A stretch of DNA of 64,000 nt from Paenibacillus sp. E222 (GCF_013401555.1 NZ_CP058552.1:1054001-1118000), one strand, 5' to 3'. Positions 37,640 to 47,679 are shown, counted from the first letter of the stretch. The notes: generated by a model not told the origin, from the sequence alone. Made by a program: numbers and translations.

Positions 37640-38140
37640 ATGAAGGACGATGTTCTCCAACCTGATCTTACACATCTCTCGGAGGAAGCTCAGCACGAGC
37701 ACTGGATGCGTGAAGCCATTGCTGAAGCGTACAAAGCAGAAGCACTCGGGGAAGTACCGATTGGGGCTGTAATTGTTCAACATAATCGCATTATTGGTCG
37801 TGGATATAACCTGCGTGAGACGACACTTGATTCCACAGCACATGCGGAGATGGTAGCCATCCGGCAGGCAAGTGAAGCCATCGGTGCATGGCGACTGCTG
37901 GATTGCAGTCTGTACGTCACACTGGAGCCCTGTCCCATGTGTGCAGGTGCCATTGTGCAATCCAGAGTGCCTCGAGTCATATATGGTACCGCTGACCCCA
38001 AGGCCGGATGTGCAGGAACGCTGATGAATCTGCTGCAGGAACCTCGTTTTAATCATCGAACCGAAGTAGTAGCTGACATTCTTCAACCAGAGTGCTCCAC
38101 TATGCTGACTCAATTTTTCCGGCGTTTACGCAAAAAATAG
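37640..38140 (+). CDS. tadA: tRNA-specific adenosine deaminase
   Basis: Converts adenosine 34 of tRNA-Arg(ACG) to inosine. 166 residues from ATG 37640 (MKDDVLQPDLTHLSEEAQ), after GGAAGGGG; the open frame to 37538 runs through the DnaA-box region and is not plausible. Zinc deaminase motifs are intact: the HAE with catalytic Glu in DSTAHAEMVAIRQA and the PCxxC zinc pair in LEPCPMCAGAIVQ. Ending FFRRLRKK is typical. Near dnaX and the SRP RNA in Bacillus, but here 36 kb away from them. Confidence 0.96.
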   Translation: MKDDVLQPDLTHLSEEAQHEHWMREAIAEAYKAEALGEVPIGAVIVQHNRIIGRGYNLRETTLDSTAHAEMVAIRQASEAIGAWRLLDCSLYVTLEPCPMCAGAIVQSRVPRVIYGTADPKAGCAGTLMNLLQEPRFNHRTEVVADILQPECSTMLTQFFRRLRKK

Positions 38141-38178
38141 AATCTTACTTACATCCATCTGGAAAGGAAGTGCATTCC

Positions 38179-38748
38179 ATGCCGCTTACACTGTACGACA
38201 CACCAAAAGGAATAAGTCTCCGTCTACTTCATTCACAAGACACGGAGGCATATCTTGCTCTTATCCAAATCACACGTCTTCCCTACCAAGCTGTGGAGCC
38301 TATCCGGGATGATGAATTCTATACGCTGCATGCGCAAACCAGACGCATTCAGGATAGAATGCAGGCGGCCGAGGAAGGAACAGGTTATCAATTCGGAATT
38401 TTTACAATCGACGATGGTATTCTCATCGGTCAGGTTAGCTTGAACAATGTCGTTCAGGGCGTTGCCAATTATGCGGACATGGGATACTTTATCCATCCAG
38501 ACTACCAAGGCGGCGGACGAATGACCGCAGCCGTGAAGCTCGCTGTATCCTACGCCTTCCGTGCCCTGAAGTTAAATCGTGTTCAGGCAGCTATTCTGTT
38601 GTCCAATACCGGTTCCAAACGTGTTCTGGAGAAGAACGGCTTTCAGGCTGAGGGCATTGCGCGTAAATATCTCAAGATTAACGGAGAGTATCAGGATCAT
38701 CAGATCTACGCTGTGCTGGCCGAGGACTTGGGTGAATCTTTACAGTAA
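38179..38748 (+). CDS. GNAT acetyltransferase, RimJ/RimL-like
   Basis: 189 residues from ATG 38179 (MPLTLYDTPKGISLRLLHS) preceded by AAAGGAAGTG. The RimJ/RimL-type features are YADMGYFIHPDYQGGGRMTAAV, which holds the Q/R-x-x-G-x-G acetyl-CoA loop, and LNRVQAAILLSNTGSKRVLEKNG-type helix, here VQAAILLSNTGSKRVLEKNG. It probably acetylates a protein N-terminus or small molecule. Located 38 bases after tadA with its own strong site, so likely cotranscribed with tadA. Confidence 0.88.
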   Translation: MPLTLYDTPKGISLRLLHSQDTEAYLALIQITRLPYQAVEPIRDDEFYTLHAQTRRIQDRMQAAEEGTGYQFGIFTIDDGILIGQVSLNNVVQGVANYADMGYFIHPDYQGGGRMTAAVKLAVSYAFRALKLNRVQAAILLSNTGSKRVLEKNGFQAEGIARKYLKINGEYQDHQIYAVLAEDLGESLQ

Positions 38749-38770
38749 CTGAATAGACTATGGAACATAC

Positions 38771-38806
38771 AAAGAGCCGCCCAACCCTAAGGTTAAGCGG
38801 CTCTTT
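38771..38806. terminator. Terminator between the acetyltransferase and the lipoprotein gene
   Basis: AAAGAGCCGC pairs with GCGGCTCTTT, with inner AACC/GGTT pairing; T-rich tail on the plus strand. Confidence 0.8.
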
Positions 38807-38828
38807 GCTTTAACATGAATCTGAGAAC

Positions 38829-39923
38829 TTAGTATCCGTAAGATGCGTTCATTAGTTCTTCAAACTGATCCATTGTAATAACGTCTTCGCCAGTAGGAAT
38901 ATTGATTTTGAATGCTGGCTTCTCGTTAATTTTGGTGTATGTGTTCGAACCAGTGAATGCAAGTTTTACTTCATCCTTGGTATCAGGTTGTTTAATCAAC
39001 AGATCAGCAACCAATTTTTGATATACCGGGAAATCTTTTTTGTCCAAAGCAAAATCAATGTGGAACTGGTTAATGGTCAGTGTATCTTTCAACTGGTCCA
39101 GATCTTTAGCCATTTCAGCTTGATCTGCTTCAGTAATTTTCAGATCCTCTTTGGCTTTGTCGATATCTTCCTGACTCATTTGCAACATGTCACGATACTC
39201 TTCTTTAGAGATGATGTCCAATACTTTTGGCAATGCTTTGGTTACCAGAACAGTAACGGCTTCCTTCACATTGTCATTGTTGACCGAAAATTGAACAACT
39301 TGCTTGGCATCCAAACCTTCTGGAAGCTGTGCATCCTTCACGTCCAGGTTTTTAAAGAATTTATCCTGATCGTACTCGCTCAGAACCGCATCCATAACTT
39401 CATTGCTCAGCTTTTGTGTTTTCGCTGCATCCATAGCATCCGGATTCCATTCCGTTCCTTCTTGCTCAGCCAGTTCTTTCAGATCCAGCTCCAGGAATTT
39501 ACCAACAACCGTTTCCGGAATCGGGAAGAATGGAATACTCGGTACCTTAACATATAACTTCTCAGCGGTCATTACCATTGGAATAGTAAATGTCATACCC
39601 ATATCGCCTTTAAGCTCAATACCTACCGTCATTTCGGTCTGCATTGGCTCGCTTTGGTATACGCCAGTTACATTCAACTGAGCATCCTTCAGCATACTCA
39701 TAAACTGAGACATCGTTGGGTCCTGTTGTGACTCGTCTGCAGCTTTATAGCTCAATTCATTAATAGTGAAATTAGAACTCATCTCATACGAAGTCAGTTT
39801 GGAAGCATTGGCTGCCGCCGTCTTTAATGCCTCTTTTGGTTCTTGCTTGCTGCTACATGCTGTCAGTGCCATCGATACGGTTAACAGCAACGTAAGAAGA
39901 AGCGCCCCCATACGTTTAGTCAT
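38829..39923 (-). CDS. Secreted lipoprotein, unknown function
   Basis: 364 residues from ATG 39923 (MTKRMGALLLTLLLTVSMALTACSS) with AGGAGAGA upstream. The lipobox is ALTAC, so the mature protein is anchored by lipidated Cys. The remainder is a two-part alpha/beta region: an N-terminal domain with LTSYEMSSNFTI and a long helical middle rich in Asp/Lys (QEDIDKAKEDLKITEADQAEMA). It resembles the DUF6612/LppX-like lipoproteins common in Paenibacillus in layout, but I cannot assign a ligand. Monocistronic with its own terminator. Confidence 0.8.
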   Translation of the reverse strand: MTKRMGALLLTLLLTVSMALTACSSKQEPKEALKTAAANASKLTSYEMSSNFTINELSYKAADESQQDPTMSQFMSMLKDAQLNVTGVYQSEPMQTEMTVGIELKGDMGMTFTIPMVMTAEKLYVKVPSIPFFPIPETVVGKFLELDLKELAEQEGTEWNPDAMDAAKTQKLSNEVMDAVLSEYDQDKFFKNLDVKDAQLPEGLDAKQVVQFSVNNDNVKEAVTVLVTKALPKVLDIISKEEYRDMLQMSQEDIDKAKEDLKITEADQAEMAKDLDQLKDTLTINQFHIDFALDKKDFPVYQKLVADLLIKQPDTKDEVKLAFTGSNTYTKINEKPAFKINIPTGEDVITMDQFEELMNASYGY

Positions 39924-40105
39924 TTTGTTTCTCTCCTCTCGTGATAACCCCAAAAAAATAATTCAATATCAATGATATACCATTTATTCTGAAACGGAAA
40001 CACGATTTGGGAAATTTGTGAGCTTTACTCTCTAAATTGGCTACAAAGACCTATGTAAGCTTTAGATATCCATGGGATGCTCCTCTAAATCATGTATGAA
40101 CGCGC

Positions 40106-40132
40106 AAAAACCCCGGTTTGTTAACCGGAGTT
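40106..40132 (-). terminator. Terminator of the sspP locus
   Basis: AACCCCGGTT pairs with AACCGGAGTT; minus-strand tail TTTTTGCG. Confidence 0.8.
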
Positions 40133-40190
40133 ATAGGTTATGGTTATGCATTTAATATGTGCTAAAGAGAGGAATGATCGTTCCTTTAAC

Positions 40191-40343
40191 TTAGCCTTGT
40201 GGATTGTTATGATCCACATGATTCTGGTTTTTCACTTTTTTGGAGCCGGACAACGGTTCCTGCATGGAAGAATGCTCTTCAGGTTTTCGGTGCTGCACAT
40301 TAGCCTGAGCTTCAGGCACAGGTGTTGTTTTGGGTTTGCTCAT
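40191..40343 (-). CDS. sspP: Small acid-soluble spore protein P
   Basis: 50 residues, too short for most gene callers. It starts MSKPKTTPVPEAQ after GAGGAGTG and contains QEPLSGSKKVKNQNH, matching the PEPLDGSKKVKNRNH core of B. subtilis SspP (CotL). Spore core protein made late in the forespore. It is the last gene of a three-gene minus-strand set. The rest of the protein is Pro/Gln/His-rich and unlike its Bacillus relative. Confidence 0.8.
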   Translation of the reverse strand: MSKPKTTPVPEAQANVQHRKPEEHSSMQEPLSGSKKVKNQNHVDHNNPQG

Positions 40344-40365
40344 GTAGTTCACTCCTCTTCATGGA

Positions 40366-40542
40366 TTAGGAATGGGATGGGTCCATATCTTCCGTTTTGT
40401 CATGATTCATGGAATCCTGATGCCGACGGTCATTCGAGTCCTGTTGAATTTGCTGGGCATGGTGACTATTCACAGGTGTTTGATCCAGATCTGCGACTAC
40501 ATTTTGCAGGTTTTTATCTGTTCCAGCTTTCGCTTTGCTCAC
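40366..40542 (-). CDS. 58-residue Asp/His/Gln-rich protein of the sspP locus
   Basis: GTG start at 40542 with AAAGGAGTGG upstream; encodes MSKAKAGTDKNLQNVV... ending MDPSHS. It is rich in His, Asp, Gln and Asn, without membrane segments. It starts MSKAKAGTDKN like many small spore proteins (sspP here begins MSKPKTTP). It lies 22 bases before sspP and shares the same terminator. Not recognised in any family; a spore-core or sporulation role is inferred only from context. Confidence 0.6.
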   Translation of the reverse strand: MSKAKAGTDKNLQNVVADLDQTPVNSHHAQQIQQDSNDRRHQDSMNHDKTEDMDPSHS

Positions 40543-40567
40543 GTATTACCACTCCTTTGACGTCTGC

Positions 40568-40909
40568 CTAATGTCTGGTTTTGGGTTGCAACGACTGGGC
40601 ACATTCATGAATATGACGAGTGTAATCCTGAGCCAATTCCTGAATGGGCTCTGTACGCTCATCTGTCGTCCTTCCATCGCGCTCCACATCAATCAGCTGC
40701 ACACTGACTTCACGAGAATCCACATAGGCACACTTGAAATCAAATGAGTACATCTGGTGTCCCGCTGTTGCGATGTGAATTCGAATAGCCTGTTGATCAG
40801 CCTCGTCAGCCATAACCTGAGCCCGATCTCCGACATTAAGAACTTCAGGCAATCTTTCCTGCCATGCACCAACAAGCTCTGTCTGATCTATGTTTAATTC
40901 GCGGTTCAT
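40568..40909 (-). CDS. Hypothetical protein upstream of the sspP pair
   Basis: 113 residues starting MNRELNIDQTELVGAWQER after GGAGGTGG. Soluble alpha/beta composition (VQLIDVERDGRTTDERTEP, LAQDYTRHIHECAQ), one Cys in the first half, no signal peptide. Not recognised. First of three same-strand genes (gap 25 bases to the next), so probably cotranscribed with sspP and possibly sporulation-related. Confidence 0.65.
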   Translation of the reverse strand: MNRELNIDQTELVGAWQERLPEVLNVGDRAQVMADEADQQAIRIHIATAGHQMYSFDFKCAYVDSREVSVQLIDVERDGRTTDERTEPIQELAQDYTRHIHECAQSLQPKTRH

Positions 40910-41054
40910 CTTACCACCTCCACTCTTATATAAAGTGCGGCGATTCGAATGTTTTTATGCATCTCACAGATAATGAAACAAACTGATTTTCTGTCGTAAA
41001 CATGCTCTGTAAGTACAACGTGTAGGCCGCTGCGCCAAATGGATAAATAAATGC

Positions 41055-41087
41055 AAAAAAGGACCCGAGCTTATCGCTCGAATCCTT
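41055..41087 (-). terminator. Terminator of the tRNA-Ser gene
   Basis: AAGGACCCGAGC pairs with GCTCGAATCCTT, followed on the minus strand by TTTTTT. Confidence 0.88.
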
Positions 41088-41102
41088 ATCATTATTGTAG
41101 TA

Positions 41103-41191
41103 TGGCGGAGAGGGTGGGATTCGAACCCACGTGGAGTTGCCCCCTAACGGTTTTCAAGACCGCCCCGTTATGACCGCTTCGGTACCTCTCC
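41103..41191 (-). tRNA. tRNA-Ser (anticodon UGA)
   Basis: 89-nt minus-strand cloverleaf, GGAGAGG acceptor 5' arm pairing with the 3' CCTCTCCG and encoded CCA. Anticodon loop CTTGAAA gives anticodon UGA. The long variable arm (AGGGGGCAACTCC) is typical of serine tRNA, and the T-loop is GTTCGAATC. Adjacent to serS, as in B. subtilis. Confidence 0.97.
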
Positions 41192-41226
41192 AGGGAATTA
41201 ATTTTTATAAACTTGCCACGAAATAG

Positions 41227-41256
41227 ATCATACCATAATTGTATGGCAGAAAGCAA
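41227..41256 (-). promoter_or_regulatory. Promoter of tRNA-Ser
   Basis: Minus-strand TTGCTT (41251-41256), 18-nt spacer, TATGAT (41227-41232), start about 30 nt before the tRNA. Confidence 0.65.
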
Positions 41257-41386
41257 CCTTTTATATTATTTTTATATTCGATACATTAAAAAGTGAGTTT
41301 AGCCCTGTTAAACAACGGTAAATAGTGCTGTTCAACGATTGAAATTATTGTTCAGAATCTGTTTAGCCTTTTCTGTATACTACAAG

Positions 41387-41447
41387 AAACCGCCTCCCAG
41401 TCATAATGGAACGTTCTAAACTTCCATTTGTCAGGAGACGGTTTTTT
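41387..41447. terminator. Terminator of serS
   Basis: AAACCGcCTCC and GGAGaCGGTTT arms with an inner TGGAA/TTCCA stem; T runs in both orientations. The remainder of the 280-nt gap 41192-41471 contains only the tRNA promoter. Confidence 0.75.
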
Positions 41448-41471
41448 ATTTCATTCATTTAGTTGAACGTC

Positions 41472-42755
41472 TTAGGAACGACGGGCAATCACGCTGACTC
41501 CGCCCATGTAAGGACGCAGTGCTTCAGGAATAACCACTGTTCCATCTTCTTGTTGGTAGTTCTCCAGAATAGCAGCTACGGTACGCCCTACTGCCAGTCC
41601 TGAACCATTTAACGTATGGACGAATTCCGGTTTCGCTTTTGGCTCTCTACGGAAACGGATATTAGCCCGACGTGCTTGGAAGTCTTCACAGTTGGAGCAA
41701 GACGAGATTTCACGATACGTATTGCTTTCTGGCAACCAGACCTCGATGTCATACGTTTTGGCAGACGTGAAGCCCATATCTGCTGTACACAACGTCAGTA
41801 CACGGTAAGGCAGCCCCAGTAATTGAAGCACACGCTCCGCATTTTGGGTCATGTTCTCCAATTCCTCATAAGAGGTCTCAGGAGAAGACAGTTTCAACAA
41901 CTCAACTTTATTGAACTGGTGCTGACGAATCAAGCCGCGTGTATCCCGTCCAGCAGAACCTGCTTCGGATCGGAAACATGAGCTGTATGCCACAAAGTGT
42001 TTGGGCAGTTGGTCTGCATTCAAAATCTCTTCGCGATGATAGTTCGTTACCGGAACTTCAGCGGTAGGGATCAAATAATACTCGGTATCTTTCAGCTTGA
42101 ACAGGTCTTCCTCGAATTTCGGCAGTTGACCTGTCCCAAACAAGCTGTCACGGTTAACGATGTATGGCGGCAGAATCTCTTCATACCCATGCTGATCGCT
42201 GTGCAGATCCATCATAAAGTTGATCAAAGCGCGTTCCAAACGTGCACCCAGCCCTTTATAAAAGGTAAAACGGGAGCCGGTTACTTTGGCAGCCGCTTCA
42301 AAATCAAGAATGTCGAGATCCTGTGCGATTTCCCAGTGTGCTTTTGGCGTAAATGAAAAGGACTTTGGCTCTTCCCAACGACGAATCTCCACATTATCAT
42401 CTTCGGACGCACCTACAGGTACACTCTCGTTAGGAATATTCGGAATCGCCATAGTCAGATCGTTGATCTTCACTTCCAACTCACGCACTTCTTCATCCAT
42501 TGCTTTGATCCGATCAGAGACTTCACGCATCTCAAGAATCAACTCGTCGGCATTTTCACCACTCTTTTTAAGCTTGGCAACTTCTCCGGATACCGTATTC
42601 CGGCGACTTTTCAGGTTTTCACTCTCTTGCAGCAACTCACGACGCTTGGCATCCATGTCCGTGAACCCGGCGATTAGATCCAGCGATTTGCCACGTTTCG
42701 TCAACGCTTCTTCAACACGTGCGTACTCATTCCGCAATATTTTCACATCAAGCAC
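41472..42755 (-). CDS. serS: Seryl-tRNA synthetase
   Basis: Class II synthetase that charges tRNA-Ser (and tRNA-Sec where present). 427 residues from GTG 42755 ([18 protein letters not shown]) after AGGAGGGG. The N-terminal long coiled-coil arm (residues 30-100, [12 protein letters not shown] and [10 protein letters not shown]) contacts the tRNA; class II motif 2 in [21 protein letters not shown], motif 3 in [18 protein letters not shown] 265-nt upstream gap contains a strong terminator structure but no T-box motif (see findings). Confidence 0.98.
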   Translation of the reverse strand: MLDVKILRNEYARVEEALTKRGKSLDLIAGFTDMDAKRRELLQESENLKSRRNTVSGEVAKLKKSGENADELILEMREVSDRIKAMDEEVRELEVKINDLTMAIPNIPNESVPVGASEDDNVEIRRWEEPKSFSFTPKAHWEIAQDLDILDFEAAAKVTGSRFTFYKGLGARLERALINFMMDLHSDQHGYEEILPPYIVNRDSLFGTGQLPKFEEDLFKLKDTEYYLIPTAEVPVTNYHREEILNADQLPKHFVAYSSCFRSEAGSAGRDTRGLIRQHQFNKVELLKLSSPETSYEELENMTQNAERVLQLLGLPYRVLTLCTADMGFTSAKTYDIEVWLPESNTYREISSCSNCEDFQARRANIRFRREPKAKPEFVHTLNGSGLAVGRTVAAILENYQQEDGTVVIPEALRPYMGGVSVIARRS

Positions 42756-42853
42756 TAAATACCCCTCCTAAATAACACCACAAAGTAGAAACCTTCCTTA
42801 TTAACTCATAACAAAACTTTGCAGCTCCGTATAACTTGATTATTCCTCAATGG

Positions 42854-43011
42854 TAAAAAACAACCTATGGCCTCCGGTGCTGCCCTACGCTGCGATTCCC
42901 GCTTTGGAAGCAGATACGGGCAACATCAGGCATCTGACCAGACAGCACCTTGCCAGCAAGCCTTGTGAGCCTCTGGAGGACTGATCCGGTTCACCGGCAG
43001 TCATAGGTTGT
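42854..43011 (-). ncRNA. Highly structured RNA with terminator between pdxT and serS
   Basis: On the minus strand the sequence begins ACAACCTATG (complement of 43002-43011) and ends CATAGGTTGT (complement of 42859-42868) followed by TTTTTT. Inside, GCCGGTG/CACCGG continues the closing stem, and GGTGCTG (complement of 42943-42949) can pair with CAGCACC (complement of 42875-42881), competing for the same CACC. At least four further short stems exist. It starts 11 bases after the pdxT stop and ends 99 nt before serS. Confidence 0.7.
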
Positions 43012-43021
43012 ATATCAATCA

Positions 43022-43612
43022 CTATTGGTTCTGTACAGGCTGTTTATACGACCTAGCCATGTCCACAAAGTATGCATGCAGTCGATAATCATCTGTCAGC
43101 TCAGGGTGATAGGAGCAAGCCAGCAGATGCCCTTGGCGAGCAGTAACAATCTCATCCTTGTAAGTGGAGAGAACTTCTACCTCTTCTCCTACACTCTCAA
43201 TCAGGGGTGCCCGGATGAACACAGCCCTTACCGTCTCCTTAATGCCTTTTACCGGGAGATCCGTTTCAAAGCTTTCCCTCTGCCGTCCAAATGCATTTCT
43301 GGAGACGGTCATATCCATTAGCTCCAGATGAGCTTCCTCTTGTCCTGCAATATGTTTGGCCATAACAATCAAACCAGCACAGGTGCCGAATACCGGTTTA
43401 CCCTCAGCAGCGAATGCTCGAATGGCCTCCATGAAACCATATTTGCGCATCAGTTTGCCAATCGTGGTACTCTCACCGCCAGGAAGAATCAACCCATCCA
43501 GCTCCTCAAGTTGCTGTACCTGTTTAATAGCCATTCCTTCTGCGCCAGCCCGTTCAATACTGCGAATATGCTCGGTGACTGCCCCTTGAAGTGCTAAAAC
43601 GCCGATCTTCAT
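43022..43612 (-). CDS. pdxT: Pyridoxal phosphate synthase glutaminase subunit
   Basis: Produces ammonia from glutamine for pyridoxal 5'-phosphate synthesis by PdxS. 196 residues from ATG 43612 (MKIGVLALQGAVTEHIRSIE). Class I amidotransferase triad intact: the nucleophile Cys in VFGTCAGLIVMA, and the His/Glu pair in ACSYHPELTDD. GGESTTIGKLMR is the conserved glutamine-binding segment. Normally it works only as a complex with PdxS, whose gene directly upstream is severely shortened here; either a complete pdxS exists elsewhere or pdxT has lost its partner. Confidence 0.95.
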   Translation of the reverse strand: MKIGVLALQGAVTEHIRSIERAGAEGMAIKQVQQLEELDGLILPGGESTTIGKLMRKYGFMEAIRAFAAEGKPVFGTCAGLIVMAKHIAGQEEAHLELMDMTVSRNAFGRQRESFETDLPVKGIKETVRAVFIRAPLIESVGEEVEVLSTYKDEIVTARQGHLLACSYHPELTDDYRLHAYFVDMARSYKQPVQNQ

Positions 43613-43629
43613 TAAAATCCACCTTTCTC

Positions 43630-43917
43630 TTACCAGCCGCGATCCTTCATGCGCTCGGAAGGTGCAAGTTTGGAATGGGTACGGATCATGTAAGCCCATT
43701 CGCCAATCTGGCGCAACGCTTCACCCAAGTCCTTGGCGCCACTTACAAACGGGACAGTGAACTCGTGTTTGTAGATATGGAATACTTCATCAGATGGAGT
43801 CAGCACTACACTCTCATCAAGGTAATCCACTTTTAGGGATTCCAAGACCTTGGCTTCAACGTAATGTCCGATCCGCGCTTTCGCACCTCTTTTAACGCGT
43901 GCTGTTCCCGTTTCCAT
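43630..43917 (-). pseudogene. pdxS: Remnant of pdxS with two in-frame deletions (95 codons)
   Basis: Full PdxS has about 294 residues. Here [12 protein letters not shown] corresponds to its N-terminus, [17 protein letters not shown]... to MIRT corresponds to about residues 81-148, and [15 protein letters not shown] to the C-terminal LLPEQRMQERGW. About 67 and 130 residues are missing at the two junctions, yet the frame is open. The catalytic-site Lys of AKARIGH is kept but the Lys after MIRT and most of the TIM barrel are lost. Several conserved sites are changed (HIDK to HIYK, GEGAS to GEWAY). There is no good ribosome binding site. It could be a decayed gene or a repurposed small protein. 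Confidence 0.8.
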
Positions 43918-44157
43918 ACCCTAATCTACCGTAATGGTTGTATCGTTCTTGTCCATAAACAGGATGTGGAATATGCCGTGTCAGTTAGAAGAACAATAGT
44001 CTTTTTAACTGATTTATACGTAGAATTCTAACTTGATATTTTACCGGAAAAATTGTAAATATACAATCCATCCGGTCGGAATTGCTTGTAATTTGTCAAT
44101 GGCCCAACGACACTATATTAAAAATGTCATATTGTCCGTCTTCTTTCACCTTGTCTA

Positions 44158-45546
44158 TTAGAACAGGTTTTTGATGCCATCAAACAGATCAACGAAGAAA
44201 TCTTTCACTGCACGGAAGAAGAGACGGAACCAACCGCCTTTTTCGGCTTCTTCTGCGGTGATGAGGTTGACTGTCTTCTCCTGAGGCTCAATTCCCTCTG
44301 CTTTGTAGGTATAAGTAACCGTCCCAACCTTGGTTCCGGCCTTGATTGGAGCAACTAGCTTATCAGCTTCAGTTACATTGGCTTTAAACGTGACATCCAG
44401 GTTTTGGGTACCTTTAGGTACAACGAAACTTACTGCATTATCCGTCACAACAGGTACAGTTGTTTCCTTCCCTTTTTTCAAAGCTACAGCTTCCCAGCCT
44501 GTGACTTTAGTTTTGGCAGCAACCGCCTGTTTCACTTCAAAATTGTTGAATCCGAAGTCCAATACTTTCTTCGTTTCTCTGAAACGTGCCGGCTCCGAAT
44601 CGGTCCCCATAACAACACTGATCAGACGCATGCCATTACGCTCAGCCGTACCGGTAAAGTTATTCCCAGCGTTCGTGGTATGGCCCGTTTTCATCCCGTC
44701 CAGACCCTCATAAGCATAGCTTTTGAAGTTGGTTATATTTTTATTCGCTTCCAGCATCCAGTTATAGTTAATAATTGGATCTTTGTCATTGGGACGGAAT
44801 TTATAGGATTGAATGGTTGTAAAATCTTTGTAGTCCGGGTGATCCATGATGATATATCTGCATAAAATGGCCGCATCCCGTGCCGACATAACGATTTCTT
44901 TGTCCTCAGCTGGACGGAAATCTGCAGGCATATCTGCCCGATCCAAACCTGTTGAGTTGATGAAATAGCTATCTTTCATTCCCATACGCTTCGCTTCATC
45001 ATTCATCATTTTGACAAAAGCTTGTTCAGAACCAGCGATGTGCTCAGCCAAGGCCACTGTAGCATCATTGGCTGATCCTACAGCCATGGCGATATATAGT
45101 TCCTTAATAGTATGCTGATCACCTTCTGCGAGGAAAATGCGTGAGCCAGTACTTTCTGCAGCGTTCTTTTTGATTGTAACAACATCATCCCAACTAAACT
45201 TTCCCTGTTTAACCTGTTCAGCCACAATGTACTCGGTCATCATTTTGGTCATGCTGGCTGGCGGCATAGCTTTATCCGCATTCACATTGAGCAAAATCTG
45301 GCCCGTTGAAGCCTCCATCAGTATGGCTGATTTAACATCGAGTCCCAGTGAGTCTGCCGAAGGAATGTCCACAGCTTTTCCTGTCTTCGTTGTTGTAGCT
45401 GCCGCGGTCAACACCTGCCCCGAATCGTTTGCAGCAGCCATAACAGGCATTACCGCAGACATGCAGAGCATATTAATCAGCATAACCGAGGCTACGCTTT
45501 TTTTGAGCATTTGACGTTTTTTCTTATTCATTTGTTTGGCTTTCAA
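44158..45546 (-). CDS. dacA: D-alanyl-D-alanine carboxypeptidase (PBP5-type)
   Basis: Trims the terminal D-Ala from peptidoglycan stem peptides outside the membrane. 462 residues from TTG 45546 with GGGAG nine bases upstream; ATG 45531 (MNKKKRQMLKK) is an alternative. Signal peptide (KSVASVMLINMLCMSAVMPVMAAA). Active-site motifs: SxxK in PPASMTKMMTEYI, SxN in AVGSANDATVAL and KTG in DGMKTGHTTNAG. A C-terminal beta domain (about 350-440) ends in an amphipathic helix FRLFFRAVKDFFVDLF that anchors it to the membrane. Gene order guaB-dacA-pdxS-pdxT matches B. subtilis. Confidence 0.97.
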   Translation of the reverse strand: MKAKQMNKKKRQMLKKSVASVMLINMLCMSAVMPVMAAANDSGQVLTAAATTTKTGKAVDIPSADSLGLDVKSAILMEASTGQILLNVNADKAMPPASMTKMMTEYIVAEQVKQGKFSWDDVVTIKKNAAESTGSRIFLAEGDQHTIKELYIAMAVGSANDATVALAEHIAGSEQAFVKMMNDEAKRMGMKDSYFINSTGLDRADMPADFRPAEDKEIVMSARDAAILCRYIIMDHPDYKDFTTIQSYKFRPNDKDPIINYNWMLEANKNITNFKSYAYEGLDGMKTGHTTNAGNNFTGTAERNGMRLISVVMGTDSEPARFRETKKVLDFGFNNFEVKQAVAAKTKVTGWEAVALKKGKETTVPVVTDNAVSFVVPKGTQNLDVTFKANVTEADKLVAPIKAGTKVGTVTYTYKAEGIEPQEKTVNLITAEEAEKGGWFRLFFRAVKDFFVDLFDGIKNLF

Positions 45547-45914
45547 TGATGAATACTCCCTTCGGTCCGAAGCTTTCTATTGTGTGCTTCAGTGCAGCTT
45601 GAGCTGCCATATTTTCTTAGTCCCTCTCAGGTGAAGATGATGTGTGAGATGTGTCATATATGCGCTGTATCGAAAGAGCAATGTCATTGCTCCTAAAGTT
45701 CGAATCGATTGTCACTTAGTTAGCATTAAATGAAATGCTTATGTAAAAGGACGTCCGCGCTTCTTTTTTCGCTGGGCAACCTTCAACCTTTGTCTATCAC
45801 TCAAAATTCATTGTTAAAAACAGTTTCATAGACTCACGTCAAAAAACCGCCGCAATGCCCTAATCCATTAAAGGATCATTACCGCTTGTTCTATTCTATC
45901 ACAGGGGTATCCGC

Positions 45915-45953
45915 AAAAAAAGACAGGCTCGGCGAAAATCGCCAAGCCTGTCC
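45915..45953 (-). terminator. Terminator of guaB
   Basis: GACAGGCTCGGCGA pairs with TCGCCAAGCCTGTC (45922-45952), followed on the minus strand by T7. Confidence 0.92.
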
Positions 45954-45977
45954 TGGAAATGATTAACACAAATCAGA

Positions 45978-47459
<1,482 letters not shown>

Positions 47460-47540
47460 TCAGCTTTACGGTCCAAAACCCGAAGATCTCAGGCTGTATT
47501 TTATGCCGAAAATACGTTTTCTGAAAAATTTATTATTGCC

Positions 47541-47570
47541 ATCTTAGCAAAGCGTTATTTAGACTGTCAA
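47541..47570 (-). promoter_or_regulatory. Sigma-A promoter of guaB
   Basis: Minus-strand TTGACA (47565-47570), 18-nt spacer, TAAGAT (47541-47546). Start near 47534, leader about 100 nt. No purine riboswitch core is visible in this leader. Confidence 0.8.
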
Positions 47571-47651
47571 GGGAAACTCCCTGGTTATATTAGGTGTATT
47601 GCCTGATGCATACAACTGTATTTTCCATACGGACAGGTTCATTTTATATAT

Positions 47652-47679
47652 AAAAAATGCCACTCGATATGAGTGGCGT
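47652..47679 (-). terminator. Second terminator after the rRNA operon
   Basis: ATGCCACTC pairs with GAGTGGCGT, followed on the minus strand by TTTTTT. Confidence 0.75.

Noticed and set aside
42756..43021. T-box leader for serS
   Set aside because: The position and terminator fit, but neither the T-box sequence nor a stem I specifier loop could be found; recorded instead as an unassigned structured RNA.
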